The notes: generated from the sequence alone by a model not told the origin. Positions 1-7,451 are shown, numbered from the stretch's first letter. The stretch is 42,944 nt of DNA from Candidatus Bathyarchaeota archaeon (GCA_014729945.1 WJJC01000078.1:1-42944); one strand, 5' to 3'. Translations and numbers: made by a program.

Positions 1-551
1 ACTACAGGGTCTCCTTTCTCCCAGTTTGCTGGTGTGGCTACTCCGTGTTCATCTGTTGTCTGTAGGGCGTCTATGATCCTTAGGATCTCCTTCATGTTGC
101 GTCCTGTGGTTAGTGGATAGTATAGTATTAATCGTAGTGTGGCTTCTGGGTCTATGACGAATACTGTTCTTACTGTCTCGGTCTTGCTCTGCTCTGGGTG
201 GATCATGCCGTAGAGGCTGCTTACGTCTTTGTTAAGGTCCGCTATGATGGGGAACGGTATTTTTACTCCCATCTTCTCCTCGATGTTCCGTACCCAGGCG
301 ATGTGGCTGCTTGTGCTGTCCACGCTGAGTCCCAGTAATTCTGTGTTTCTCTCCTGTAGATCTGGGTATATCTCCGCGAATGCCATGAATTCTGTTGTGC
401 AGACGGGTGTAAAGTCTGCTGGGTGGCTGAATAGTACTAGCCATGATCCTTCATAGTCGCTTAATCTTATTGTTCCCTGTGTGGTTGGTGCTTCGAATTC
501 TGGTGCTTTCTCCCCGATTAGGGGTAGTTTTGGTGCCATTGTTTCTTCCAT
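1..551 (-). CDS. Peroxiredoxin (AhpC/TSA, Prx6-like), 3' end outside window
   Basis: This is a thiol peroxidase that reduces hydrogen peroxide and organic peroxides in the cytoplasm. The 183 visible residues start at an ATG preceded by GGTGA at a normal spacing; a second Met lies at codon 5. The peroxidatic motif PVCTTEF places the catalytic Cys at residue 51, after the family's FSHPADFTP segment. The pattern TVRTVFVIDP and the later YPLTTGRN segment are typical of the archaeal thioredoxin-peroxidase/Prx6 group. The C-terminal part, which would show any resolving cysteines, lies beyond position 1, so a 1-Cys versus 2-Cys mechanism cannot be decided. It lies directly downstream of, and on the same strand as, a PerR/Fur regulator, with a palindrome in the gap. 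Peroxide-responsive control is therefore a reasonable inference. Confidence 0.95.
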   Translation of the reverse strand, partial: MEETMAPKLPLIGEKAPEFEAPTTQGTIRLSDYEGSWLVLFSHPADFTPVCTTEFMAFAEIYPDLQERNTELLGLSVDSTSSHIAWVRNIEEKMGVKIPFPIIADLNKDVSSLYGMIHPEQSKTETVRTVFVIDPEATLRLILYYPLTTGRNMKEILRIIDALQTTDEHGVATPANWEKGDPV

Positions 552-602
552 AAAATTCACCTTTTTGGCTAGGTTAAAATCCGAGTTGGTGGTTGATAAA
601 GG

Positions 603-622
603 TAATTATTAATTAATAATTA
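603..622. promoter_or_regulatory. 20-bp perfect palindrome, candidate PerR/Fur operator
   Basis: The half-site TAATTATTAA is followed immediately by its exact reverse complement. It lies between the stop of the PerR/Fur-type gene and the peroxiredoxin start, 52-71 bases upstream of the latter. Bacterial PerR and Fur boxes are A/T-rich inverted repeats of similar length, so an operator is plausible. The site could also overlap the TATA element of the peroxiredoxin promoter. The sequence is pure A/T, so some palindromy could be chance, but 20 of 20 is unusual. Confidence 0.5.
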
Positions 623-628
623 ATCAAT

Positions 629-1057
629 TCAGGTATTCGTGTTTATTCTGCACTTTTTACAGGTTCCGTAGATGTCGATGTGTTGACCGGTTACATCGAA
701 GCCCTGTCTCCGGAATATCTCGTCGATGAAGTCTTTTATCTGGTTGGCTTCAATGTCCTGGATTGTTCCGCAGTCTTCGCATATTAGGTTGATATGTAGT
801 TCTAGGTTTGGATCGTATCTGGTGGTTCCTTTGTAGGTTAGTTCACGTAGGAATGTTATGTCTTTCAATAGGTGGAGAGTATTGTATACGGTGGAAAGGC
901 TGACTGTGGGGTGTATTCTTAGTACTTCTTCGTGGATGTCTTCTGCTGATGGGTGTTCATGGCTTCTCAGGACTGTTTGAGCGACGGCTATTCGCTGGGA
1001 TGTTGCCTTGTAGCCGTTTTTTCTCAAGACTTCCACGATCTGTTTTCTCTGATCCAA
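629..1057 (-). CDS. Fur-family regulator, PerR-like
   Basis: This is a 142-residue metal-dependent transcription factor of the Fur family. The N-terminal winged helix spans about residues 1-80, with the recognition helix near residues 53-64 (SLSTVYNTL). The C-terminal dimerisation domain has two CxxC pairs (C93/C96 and C133/C136) that form the structural zinc site of Fur and PerR. Asp at residue 82, where PerR has its diagnostic Asp, and His35 and His88 suggest a PerR-type peroxide sensor. The second His of the usual HxH is Asn90, which is odd. The start is TTG. The peroxiredoxin gene follows 77 bases downstream on the same strand. Fur-family membership is certain; the PerR subtype is an inference. 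Confidence 0.9.
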   Translation of the reverse strand: MDQRKQIVEVLRKNGYKATSQRIAVAQTVLRSHEHPSAEDIHEEVLRIHPTVSLSTVYNTLHLLKDITFLRELTYKGTTRYDPNLELHINLICEDCGTIQDIEANQIKDFIDEIFRRQGFDVTGQHIDIYGTCKKCRINTNT

Positions 1058-1256
1058 TTCTTTTCCAGTTTGTAATTGAGAATTGTTCTTAAATCGTTTT
1101 CTTGTTTTTAGTATAAACAGAGGGGTTAAGAGTTAGTGTTTTCTTTATCACATTTTCTGTGTTTAAGTTGCTTGTGTGTAGGTTTTCATTGTCACCTTGT
1201 TTTTGTGCTCTTGACGCACACGCATCTCTTTATCGTTTTTAGTCGTGTAATGATTC

Positions 1257-1484
1257 ATGGTTAATAGAGTATTTTCCAGTGTTTTTCCCTATGAGGCTCC
1301 TGTGTGTTGCCTTGAATGTCAGTTTCTTAATCAGCCTAATTCCGGGGAGGATGTTTTTGTCTGTCTTAGGACATTAGATCGTATAATGCATGAGATTGAC
1401 CGGGAGATCGAGTGCTGTGGATTTGAGGAGATGTGGAACATGTGGGTTCCAGAGTATATCGCTGAGCTTGATTGCTACGTTTAG
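1257..1484 (+). CDS. Small cysteine-rich hypothetical protein
   Basis: This is a 75-residue ORF that I do not recognise. It has seven cysteines, including a CCLEC cluster at residues 17-21 and a CC pair at 53-54, and an acidic, Trp-containing C-terminus. The ATG lies about 30 bases after a TTTATCG element, which would fit a leaderless transcript; no Shine-Dalgarno sequence is visible. The cysteines could bind a metal or cluster, but there is no recognised motif. It sits alone between the divergent PerR-like gene and another short ORF on the same strand. There is no competing gene on the other strand. Confidence 0.4.
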   Translation: MVNRVFSSVFPYEAPVCCLECQFLNQPNSGEDVFVCLRTLDRIMHEIDREIECCGFEEMWNMWVPEYIAELDCYV

Positions 1485-1542
1485 AGTTGATAGGTATTCT
1501 GGGTTCATATTTCTTAAATCTGTAACCGGTTGAGGATTTTTT

Positions 1543-1677
1543 ATGGGTGCCTGTAGGGTCTTGAAGAGTGAACGTATTACACGGGACGAGAAAAAGGGTC
1601 TTTGTGGAACAGTGAATCTTTTTGTGAAAGTTGATCTCGGGGATCGAGATGATAAGCCCCGGCGTGATGACTGGTAG
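1543..1677 (+). CDS. Small basic/acidic hypothetical protein (44 aa)
   Basis: This short ORF starts at ATG 1543 and ends with TAG just before the convergent UPF0145 gene. It has GAGG about seven bases upstream of the ATG, and an A/T-rich TTCTTAAATC element about 27 bases upstream. The peptide is highly charged (motifs ITRDEKKG and DLGDRDDKPRRDDW) with two cysteines, and has no membrane segment. I recognise no family. The upstream signals are the main support, because 44 codons alone are weak evidence. Confidence 0.35.
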   Translation: MGACRVLKSERITRDEKKGLCGTVNLFVKVDLGDRDDKPRRDDW

Positions 1678-1678
1678 T

Positions 1679-2029
1679 TTATTCTTCTTTTTCTATTGTT
1701 ACTGCTGTGCCTGTTGCTGATACTAGAGTTATGTAGCTTTCTCCCAGGTCGCTGGTCTCCAGGTCTAGTCCTATGAGGGCGTTGGCGCCCATGTTGCGTG
1801 CTTTTTGTATTGCTCGGGCTACTGCGTCGGTTCTTGCTTTCTCTATCTCGGTTGTGAATGCGGTTATTTCGCCGCCTCCTATGCTCTGGAGGGCTCCTTT
1901 TAGTACTCCGCCTACGCCTCTGGTTCTTGGGCTAAGCCCGCTTACTATACCGTACACGTGGGTGACGCGGTATCCGGGTATGGTGGGTGTTGTGGTTACC
2001 TTGAATTCTCCTTCTGGTACAATTGTCAT
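1679..2029 (-). CDS. UPF0145/YbjQ family protein
   Basis: This 116-residue protein matches the UPF0145 (YbjQ, putative heavy-metal-binding) family. It has the N-terminal beta-strand segment with the conserved GYRV, a Gly-rich turn (LKGALQSIGGGEI), a helix with repeated Ala/Arg (ARTDAVARAIQKA), the signature GANALIGLDLE and a C-terminal strand ending SYITLVSATGTAVTI. Members assemble as ring-like oligomers; their function is not established. The gene is intact and full length. A decayed second copy of its C-terminal part lies at 4984-5100. Confidence 0.88.
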   Translation of the reverse strand: MTIVPEGEFKVTTTPTIPGYRVTHVYGIVSGLSPRTRGVGGVLKGALQSIGGGEITAFTTEIEKARTDAVARAIQKARNMGANALIGLDLETSDLGESYITLVSATGTAVTIEKEE

Positions 2030-2113
2030 GGTTCTATGTTAGGGTTCACTGTTATTAAACCGGTTTCAAGAAGTGTAGGGTTAGAATGGGTTCTATGATA
2101 TGGATAGGGTGTT

Positions 2114-2746
2114 TTATTGAGGGGGGAGTTCAGGAGTTTCCTTGCCTTCCAGGGCTTTTTCGGCTTCCAGTTCTTCTTGTATTTGTTCCTCTAGCTCTAT
2201 GAGGGCTTTAACGTCTTCTTTGAGTACGCTGCCCCATTTCATCTCTGCGTGGAAGGTTGCGTCATCGCTGAGTTTTCTTACCTGGCACCGGTATTCCCCG
2301 TTTACGATTCCCTTGCAGTCGTCTTTTCCCTGGGGGATTTTTCCGCATTTTTGTTTACATAGATCCAGGGTTTTGCTCTGTATCGTGTATACGAGTTCGC
2401 TGACTCTGTAGTGGGGTGAAACGTCGGGTGTTAGGTAGTCTAGCTGTGGGGTTTCTTTTACAAGTCTTCTGCTTGCGCTGGTGATTCGTTTTCCCAGCAG
2501 TAGGCACTGGTCTATATCAGTTTCCTCGATTTCTTCGAGGGTGGCTTCCAGTGTCTTGATGTAGATGGGGCTTGATTCCTCGTCCTCGTCCATCATTACT
2601 CGTAGTACTTTTTTCTGGTTGTTTTCCATTGTCTCTAGGTCCAAGCTCTCTGTTTCTGGGTTGTAACTGGGGTTCTCGTATCCGTGGAGTGTCTTCATTA
2701 TTTCTACAGTGTATGATTGCCACTCTGATCCGTATTCAGTTTCCAT
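2114..2746 (-). CDS. Acidic hypothetical protein with a four-cysteine cluster
   Basis: This is a 210-residue, strongly acidic protein that I do not recognise. Residues 1-115 are predicted largely helical with many Glu and Asp. At about residues 128-155 there is a C-x3-C-x9-C-x9-C arrangement (CKQKC, then DDCKG, then YRCQV) that could hold zinc. The C-terminus is a Glu/Ala-rich, probably coiled-coil tail with ELPPQ at the end. There is no signal peptide or membrane segment. A TATA-like element 29-37 bases upstream supports the ATG start. The neighbours (UPF0145, cold-shock protein) do not point to a role. Confidence 0.75.
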   Translation of the reverse strand: METEYGSEWQSYTVEIMKTLHGYENPSYNPETESLDLETMENNQKKVLRVMMDEDEESSPIYIKTLEATLEEIEETDIDQCLLLGKRITSASRRLVKETPQLDYLTPDVSPHYRVSELVYTIQSKTLDLCKQKCGKIPQGKDDCKGIVNGEYRCQVRKLSDDATFHAEMKWGSVLKEDVKALIELEEQIQEELEAEKALEGKETPELPPQ

Positions 2747-2774
2747 TTTTAATAACGCTCTCAGGTAAGAGCAA

Positions 2775-2783
2775 TGTATATAA
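2775..2783 (-). promoter_or_regulatory. TATA box for the acidic hypothetical gene
   Basis: On the minus strand the element reads TTATATACA, centred about 33 bases upstream of the ATG at 2746. This leaves only a very short leader. Confidence 0.5.
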
Positions 2784-2882
2784 TGGTTTGATGACTAATA
2801 AAGGGTGTTGTTTTCTATGTATATTTTGTTATGGATAATTTATGGTAATTAGTTTGTTATTGTTATAATTATGTGGGTGAGT

Positions 2883-3080
2883 TTAGTAGAGTATCTTTAC
2901 GTCTACTGCGCGAGGTCCTTTGTGGGATTCCTCGATCTCAAACTCAACTTCTTGGCCTTTCTTTAGATATGAAGTGTTCGCCAAGCTACTGTGATGTACG
3001 AATACATCGTCGTCCTGGTCTTCTACTTTTATGAATCCGAAGCCTTTGAAGTCAAGCCATTTTTTTACTGTTCCTTTCAT
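2883..3080 (-). CDS. Cold-shock domain protein (CspA family)
   Basis: This 65-residue single cold-shock domain binds single-stranded RNA or DNA and is thought to act as an RNA chaperone. RNP1 is seen as KGFGFIKV (residues 12-19) and RNP2 as VFVHHS (residues 26-31). The lengths of all five strands match bacterial CspA. The start ATG has a strong GGAGGTG five bases upstream, unlike the many leaderless genes in the window, so this gene has a leader that could be regulated. Cold-shock proteins are patchy in archaea and are seen mainly in mesophilic or cold-living lineages. Confidence 0.95.
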   Translation of the reverse strand: MKGTVKKWLDFKGFGFIKVEDQDDDVFVHHSSLANTSYLKKGQEVEFEIEESHKGPRAVDVKILY

Positions 3081-3369
3081 TTTTGCACCTCCGTCTGTAG
3101 AGCTCTGTGTTAGAGTGGGGGTATATGCGGGGGGCTGTTTTTAAACCCCGGGGTGACGGCTGGTGTATACTTTTCTGGTTTCTTGAGTTGGTCGGGTTTG
3201 GTTAGTGCTTGTCAAGGTCTTGGTTGGGGCATATATTGAGTTGTTTGGGTACGTCTTTCCAGGGCGTTTTTGAGTTCATTTTTTGGTTTTTTAAGAGCTA
3301 CGGTGCTAGAATGAAGGTGTCTGGTGTGATGTCTAGATAAATGTTTGAAAAATAAAAGGGATGAGATGG

Positions 3370-4878
3370 TTATTGGTTGCCTCTGCCCTTACCCTTTCCC
3401 TTGTTCCGTCCTTTACCGGGATTATCCTGGTGACCAGGTGGTATGTGGTCCTGGTTATTTGGGCCACGTCCATTGCGGCTGCTTTTTTGTGCAGCTTTTA
3501 TCTTACCTTTTCCCGGGTTGATGACCTTGAGAATATCTGTCTCCTCAAAGGAGTCTCCTTCAGGGGTCTCTCCGGTTATCGTGACGGTGTACTCGCCTTC
3601 ATCCAGTGTGTCTTGTATTTCGGCTCTGTCGAATTTGAGCATCACGGATTCTCCTTCGTTCTTGCCCCATACAGGGCTGAAAGATTCGCCGTTTACCGTT
3701 AGGCGTATTTTGCTGATGTTGTATCCATTGGCGTGTCTGCCTTCTGGTAGCTGGATTTTTACTGTGATCCAGTTGCCGTTGCTGCTTAGGTTTAGGGTCT
3801 CGGGGGAGACTTGTACCGTTAGCTGGGTCTCGTATACCGTGAATTCTGTTGTAGCTGATGTCATTATACCCAGATTGTTGGACGCCCAGACGTGGAGGGT
3901 GTAAAGGTCTGGGTCTAGTCCGGTTATGTTGATGGCCTCGGTGTAGGTCTGATTACTGGAGTATATCCAGGTTCCATTGCTATCCTCGATGTTGTATGTT
4001 ACTGCGTCGATTCCGAATACGGCCCATACTTCTATCTCTAGGGGTACGTTTCCTACGTGGTAGCTTGTCTTGGATGGTTCGAGTATTGCTAGGTTTGGGG
4101 TGCTTGGCTCGATTATGGTCTCGTCGTTTAAATCTATGTCCTTAACGTATGCCTCTGATGCGCCTATCCAGTTGTCTACCTCGATTCTTATCTCTAGGAC
4201 TTCAGCTGAGGCGTTTACCGGTGAAGGAGTTGTATCTCCTATTATAGTTACGTTGCCTGCTTTGAACTCATCGAGGGTTCCGAAGTAGCCTCCCGTGTAT
4301 GGGCCTGGTAGGTCTGAGGCTTGCCATGCGACTGATGCGCCGGTTATAATGCCTGTCTCGTTCTCCGTGGTGGAGTTCTGGAATGTGTTTACCCAAGTCT
4401 CATATTGGGGGTTGTAGAATGAGCCCTGCGCTGAGGGGTCATAGTGTCCATATGGGGTTCCTGGTGTTCCATTGTACAGGTAGTCGGGTCCAGTGTATGG
4501 CTGGTACGCGTACTCGAAAACCAGTGTCTCATCTATGGATCCATCATCGTCGAGGTCTAGTTTTAGGTCGGCGTGTGGTGGATATCCGGTGAGGGTGTAG
4601 ACACTCCATTTGAGGGATTCTATGTCTCCGAGGGTGGTGTTCTCAGGTAGTGTGATTATGATTGTTCCCTTGTTGGGGTCTGTGTCTGCAACGCCTGATG
4701 CGTTGAGGTGTATTACTGGGCCGTGTACTGTGTGGTTTAGGTATGTGGCTGTGCCGTCGTTTGTTGTGGTCAGCTGAGCCATATAGTCCTGGGTTTCGGC
4801 TGAGGCTGTTAGTGCTAGTGTTGATGTGATTAGTAGAGCTGAGATTAGTGTCGCTAGTGTCTTGTTGTTTATATTCAT
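3370..4878 (-). CDS. Large secreted protein with Ig-like domains and basic C-terminal tail
   Basis: This 502-residue protein begins with a Sec signal peptide: basic MNINNK, a hydrophobic core, and probable cleavage after TASAE near residue 28. The mature part is rich in Asn, Thr and Tyr with many N-x-S/T sites, as in glycosylated archaeal surface proteins. Residues about 265-350 and 355-455 look like beta-sandwich (Ig/bacterial-type) repeats, the first with SYHVGNVPLEIEV. The last 45 residues switch to a Lys/Arg/Gly/Asn tail of GKG and GRG units. There is no transmembrane anchor, so it may be released or bound electrostatically to cell wall or acidic polymer. No enzyme motif is seen. Confidence 0.8.
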   Translation of the reverse strand: MNINNKTLATLISALLITSTLALTASAETQDYMAQLTTTNDGTATYLNHTVHGPVIHLNASGVADTDPNKGTIIITLPENTTLGDIESLKWSVYTLTGYPPHADLKLDLDDDGSIDETLVFEYAYQPYTGPDYLYNGTPGTPYGHYDPSAQGSFYNPQYETWVNTFQNSTTENETGIITGASVAWQASDLPGPYTGGYFGTLDEFKAGNVTIIGDTTPSPVNASAEVLEIRIEVDNWIGASEAYVKDIDLNDETIIEPSTPNLAILEPSKTSYHVGNVPLEIEVWAVFGIDAVTYNIEDSNGTWIYSSNQTYTEAINITGLDPDLYTLHVWASNNLGIMTSATTEFTVYETQLTVQVSPETLNLSSNGNWITVKIQLPEGRHANGYNISKIRLTVNGESFSPVWGKNEGESVMLKFDRAEIQDTLDEGEYTVTITGETPEGDSFEETDILKVINPGKGKIKAAQKSSRNGRGPNNQDHIPPGHQDNPGKGRNKGKGKGRGNQ

Positions 4879-4983
4879 TGTTTCGCATGAATGGGTTGAT
4901 ATGTATCTTTAATTAAGAACATGCTGGAACGTGGTGAAACCATTGTTCCATCGGTGTTCTAGTGTTTTTTAGATTCTAATGAA

Positions 4984-5100
4984 CTATTCTTTTATTATCG
5001 TGACGACTGGGTATTCGGCTGGCATAAGAGTAATGTAGCTTTCATCGAGGTCGCTGAACTCAAAGTCAAGATCAATGATGACGCTTATGAATATGAACCT
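4984..5100 (-). pseudogene. Remnant of a UPF0145/YbjQ C-terminal region
   Basis: Reading the minus strand into the TAG at 4984-4986 gives a stretch with DLDFEFSDLDESYITL and a final VVTIIKE. This lines up with the last 35 residues of the intact UPF0145 gene at 1679-2029 (DLETSDLGESYITL and AVTIEKEE). No start codon is available before an upstream in-frame stop, and the N-terminal two thirds are absent. I read it as the decayed end of a paralogue rather than a working gene. Confidence 0.7.
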
Positions 5101-5105
5101 GTACC

Positions 5106-5303
5106 ATGTCTGTGGTGAATCTGGAGGATGAGACTATCTTTGAGGAGAATAATTGGGATTAGTTTAATGCTAGAGTCTATAATTTGGATTCGAGATATGA
5201 CATTGATCGTAATAGAAGACTAGAGGAAAAAGAACTAGAATACTTCTTGGATTTTATGATGCCCAACATACAAGAAAAAGTACCGGAAATACTCGAAGAT
5301 TAA
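5106..5303 (+). pseudogene. Short ORF interrupted by one in-frame TAG
   Basis: From ATG 5106 the frame runs 18 codons (MSVVNLEDETIFEENNWD), meets TAG at 5160-5162, then continues open for 46 codons to TAA 5301-5303. The downstream part is charged and helix-like (RRLEEKELEYFLDF). TAG is an ordinary stop for many genes in this window, so read-through or pyrrolysine is less likely than decay. No family is recognised. The adjacent YbjQ remnant supports a region of gene loss. Confidence 0.4.
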
Positions 5304-5309
5304 ATCTAA

Positions 5310-5324
5310 TTTATAATTATATAC
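5310..5324 (+). promoter_or_regulatory. TATA element for the first universal stress gene
   Basis: TTTATAATTATATAC is centred about 29 bases before the ATG at 5346. There is no Shine-Dalgarno sequence, so the transcript is probably nearly leaderless. Confidence 0.6.
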
Positions 5325-5345
5325 TACCATGTCTATTGTGTTTGT

Positions 5346-5807
5346 ATGTTTAAGAAGATTTTAGTGGCTATTGATGGATCTGATCCCAGTCTGCACGCTC
5401 TTGAAGTAGCGGCTCAGATAGCCGTAGATGACGGAGCCGAGCTCACCATCCTGACAGTAGCCCCCTACCCACCACCCATGCTAACAGAAGACGCCCTACC
5501 AACCTACCTACCCCAGTACCAAGACGATCTAAGAAATAGCTACAAACAAATGCTCAAAAAAACAGACCAAGACATCAAACACCGTCACCCAGACCTCAAA
5601 ACAGTGCCCATCGTCATGGAAGGCAAACCAGCTAAAACCATCACAGAGGCAGCCAAAGCCAGAGGCAGCGACCTAATCGTAGTTGGAAACAGAGGCACAG
5701 GAGGCTTACTCACATGGATGCTGGGCTCAGTGAGTCAACAAGTAGTCAATAGCTGTACAGCCCCGGTACTCGTAGTAAAACACCAGGAATACTGCAAAAT
5801 ACAATAA
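5346..5807 (+). CDS. Universal stress protein (UspA family), copy 1
   Basis: This 153-residue single Usp domain has a Rossmann-like alpha/beta fold. The N-terminal strand KILVAIDGSD carries the conserved Asp. The ATP-binding signature GNRGTGG followed by nine residues and GS (MLGSVS) is near residues 119-135, so it is probably of the nucleotide-binding UspA class. Family members bind ATP or related ligands and respond to stress; the exact ligand here is unknown. It is the most divergent of three Usp genes within 2.6 kb, separated from the next two by two small unknown genes. It has its own TATA element. Confidence 0.95.
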   Translation: MFKKILVAIDGSDPSLHALEVAAQIAVDDGAELTILTVAPYPPPMLTEDALPTYLPQYQDDLRNSYKQMLKKTDQDIKHRHPDLKTVPIVMEGKPAKTITEAAKARGSDLIVVGNRGTGGLLTWMLGSVSQQVVNSCTAPVLVVKHQEYCKIQ

Positions 5808-5973
5808 CCCCATTCTCTTAATGACACTCGACAATGAATCAAACAACCAGTTTTCTTACATGTAACCCTCAGTGGATCTCATACGAGCATACACCAACCA
5901 ACACTACAAAAACCCTGAACACGCCGCGTCACCATCGTTTATTAATTATAAACACTATACAAACAAGAGACAG

Positions 5974-6333
5974 ATGGAAATAAACCGAGGACAAGAGATA
6001 ATACGCAAATACTACGCGAAATCCATAATCGGAATAATACTCAGCGGAATACTCATCCTAGCAAGCCTGTATCAGCTAGAGATCATATTCATCTGGGGGA
6101 TACAGAAAAGATTAACCTTTGAGTTCCCATTCTTCCTCTGGACAACCAACCTCTGGGTCGCCCGCGACATATGGTACACAATAATGATAATAGGATGGAT
6201 CCTAGCCGCATACTCAGGCTTCAAACTCGGAGAGATAAGAGAATTCGAAAACCTCATAGAAGACCCCAAGGACGCCGAGATAATACAGGAAATAATACAA
6301 GAACACCGAGAAAACAAGGGAAAAATAACATAA
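5974..6333 (+). CDS. Small two-helix membrane protein, hypothetical
   Basis: This protein of about 119 residues has two hydrophobic segments, near residues 15-35 (SIIGIILSGILILASLY) and 68-86 (YTIMIIGWILAAYSGF), separated by an aromatic-rich loop. An acidic, probably helical tail (EFENLIEDPKDAEIIQEIIQEH) follows. A GTG at 5872 would add 34 residues. I prefer the ATG at 5974 because a clear TATA element (5938-5952) lies 22-36 bases before it. The hydrophobic segments begin after the later Met. No family is recognised. It lies among stress-protein genes on the same strand. Confidence 0.65.
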   Translation: MEINRGQEIIRKYYAKSIIGIILSGILILASLYQLEIIFIWGIQKRLTFEFPFFLWTTNLWVARDIWYTIMIIGWILAAYSGFKLGEIREFENLIEDPKDAEIIQEIIQEHRENKGKIT

Positions 6334-6363
6334 GTTCATTAACCCACACTCCATACTAATATT

Positions 6364-6702
6364 ATGGCTTCTACAAGGGCATACGCCTTATCCCAGATCA
6401 TGCAGATCGAAGACCAGATAAAAAAAGTCAGCAACAGCCCACGGTACAGAAAAATACAGCAATACACCAAAGACCTCCAAGACAGCCCCGGAATAAGCCT
6501 CATAGAAGTAGAAGACCCCGAGAACATGGGACGCGTAGAAAAGATACGCAAAAACAGCCCTCAGGCACAGGAATATCTGAAAACCTATCTGCTACTCAAA
6601 CAGGAGTACGATGTACTATTCAAAGAACTCCATCAACGAAGAGCCAAGTATAGAAAAAGCCTCTTCAAACAAAAACCAGCTCAACGAATCAAAACACAGT
6701 AA
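6364..6702 (+). CDS. Basic helical hypothetical protein
   Basis: This 112-residue protein is rich in Lys, Arg and Gln, apparently two helical stretches (about residues 8-42 and 60-105) likely to form a coiled coil, and a very basic end (RRAKYRKSLFKQKPAQRIK). There is no signal peptide, cysteine cluster or known motif. The ATG begins 30 bases after the previous gene. The basic charge would suit nucleic-acid or ribosome binding, but that is only a guess. Confidence 0.6.
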   Translation: MASTRAYALSQIMQIEDQIKKVSNSPRYRKIQQYTKDLQDSPGISLIEVEDPENMGRVEKIRKNSPQAQEYLKTYLLLKQEYDVLFKELHQRRAKYRKSLFKQKPAQRIKTQ

Positions 6703-6960
6703 ACATTCTATGAATATTGTATTCTTTATTAAAGAGCCAGTGCACACATTTATTCGTAATTGAAATAAACCTCAGGTTAACATATCCTCAACCAAGAAAA
6801 CCCGGTTACACAGAACATCCGAGAAACAGATACGAAAATCATAGCCTAAAATAAGAAAAGACGCAAACCCAATCAGCAATCACCTCAATAAATCCATGTA
6901 ACTAAACAAACCAATAAACAAGTGCTAAGCTGTAAATATAATGACCCCACACAAATAACC

Positions 6961-7419
6961 ATGTTCAATAACATACTCGCACCAATAGACGGCAGCGACA
7001 CAAGCCTAAAAGCATTAAAACTAGCAGCCAAACTAGCGGACCAGAACAACGCCAAACTACACATCATCAGCGCAGCCGAACCCCTACCACCCCTAGCCGC
7101 CCAAGCCGGAAGAGGAGCCCCCGCCTACATGGGCAATTACCAGCAAGACCTCCACGAGAGTCTTAAAGAAATCCAAGAAACACAGATAACCAAGCTACGG
7201 GAAAAACACCCAGATCTAGAGATCACGGCAAAGGTAATAGACGGCAGAGCAGCAACAGTCATCCAAGAGCAGAGAAAAAATAAAGACCTCATCATAATGG
7301 GACACAGGGGCCGCGGAGGAGTACTCAGCTGGGTGCTGGGCAGCGTCGCCAAACAAATAGTAGACACAAGCCGGATACCAGTCCTCATAGTAAAAGACGA
7401 GGAAATGGCCCCGGAATAA
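6961..7419 (+). CDS. Universal stress protein (UspA family), copy 2
   Basis: This 152-residue Usp domain starts NNILAPIDGSD and contains the nucleotide-binding signature GHRGRGG followed by nine residues and GS (VLGSVA). I chose the ATG at 6961 because an upstream in-frame start adds a tail that does not match the family. An AAATATAATG element lies about 25 bases before the ATG. It is closely related to the next gene: 47 bases at 7320-7366 are identical to 7805-7851. The pair therefore arose by recent tandem duplication or is kept alike by gene conversion. Confidence 0.95.
   Translation: MFNNILAPIDGSDTSLKALKLAAKLADQNNAKLHIISAAEPLPPLAAQAGRGAPAYMGNYQQDLHESLKEIQETQITKLREKHPDLEITAKVIDGRAATVIQEQRKNKDLIIMGHRGRGGVLSWVLGSVAKQIVDTSRIPVLIVKDEEMAPE
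7320..7366 (+). repeat. 47-bp exact repeat shared by two Usp genes (first copy)
   Basis: The stretch encodes the LSWVLGSVAKQIVD segment around the nucleotide-binding signature and is identical base for base to 7805-7851. A second shared block of 21 bases (beginning CTAGCGGACC) lies near the 5' ends of both genes. Other parts have diverged. Confidence 0.85.
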
Positions 7420-7451
7420 CCGTTTAAAAACCACCACACCCACATTAACCC

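Noticed and set aside
229..456. Plus-strand open frame inside the peroxiredoxin gene
   Set aside because: It is an antisense shadow; the minus-strand frame shows clear peroxiredoxin motifs through the full stretch.
3361..3904. Plus-strand frames with hydrophobic segments opposite the secreted protein
   Set aside because: They are complements of the secreted protein gene, which has a signal peptide and protein-like repeats.
5106..5303. Pyrrolysine-containing protein
   Set aside because: TAG is used as a normal stop by many genes here, and the next-door YbjQ remnant shows local gene decay.
6922..6960. Upstream extension of Usp copy 2
   Set aside because: The extra residues do not match the Usp family, and the TATA element lies within this stretch, suiting a start at 6961.
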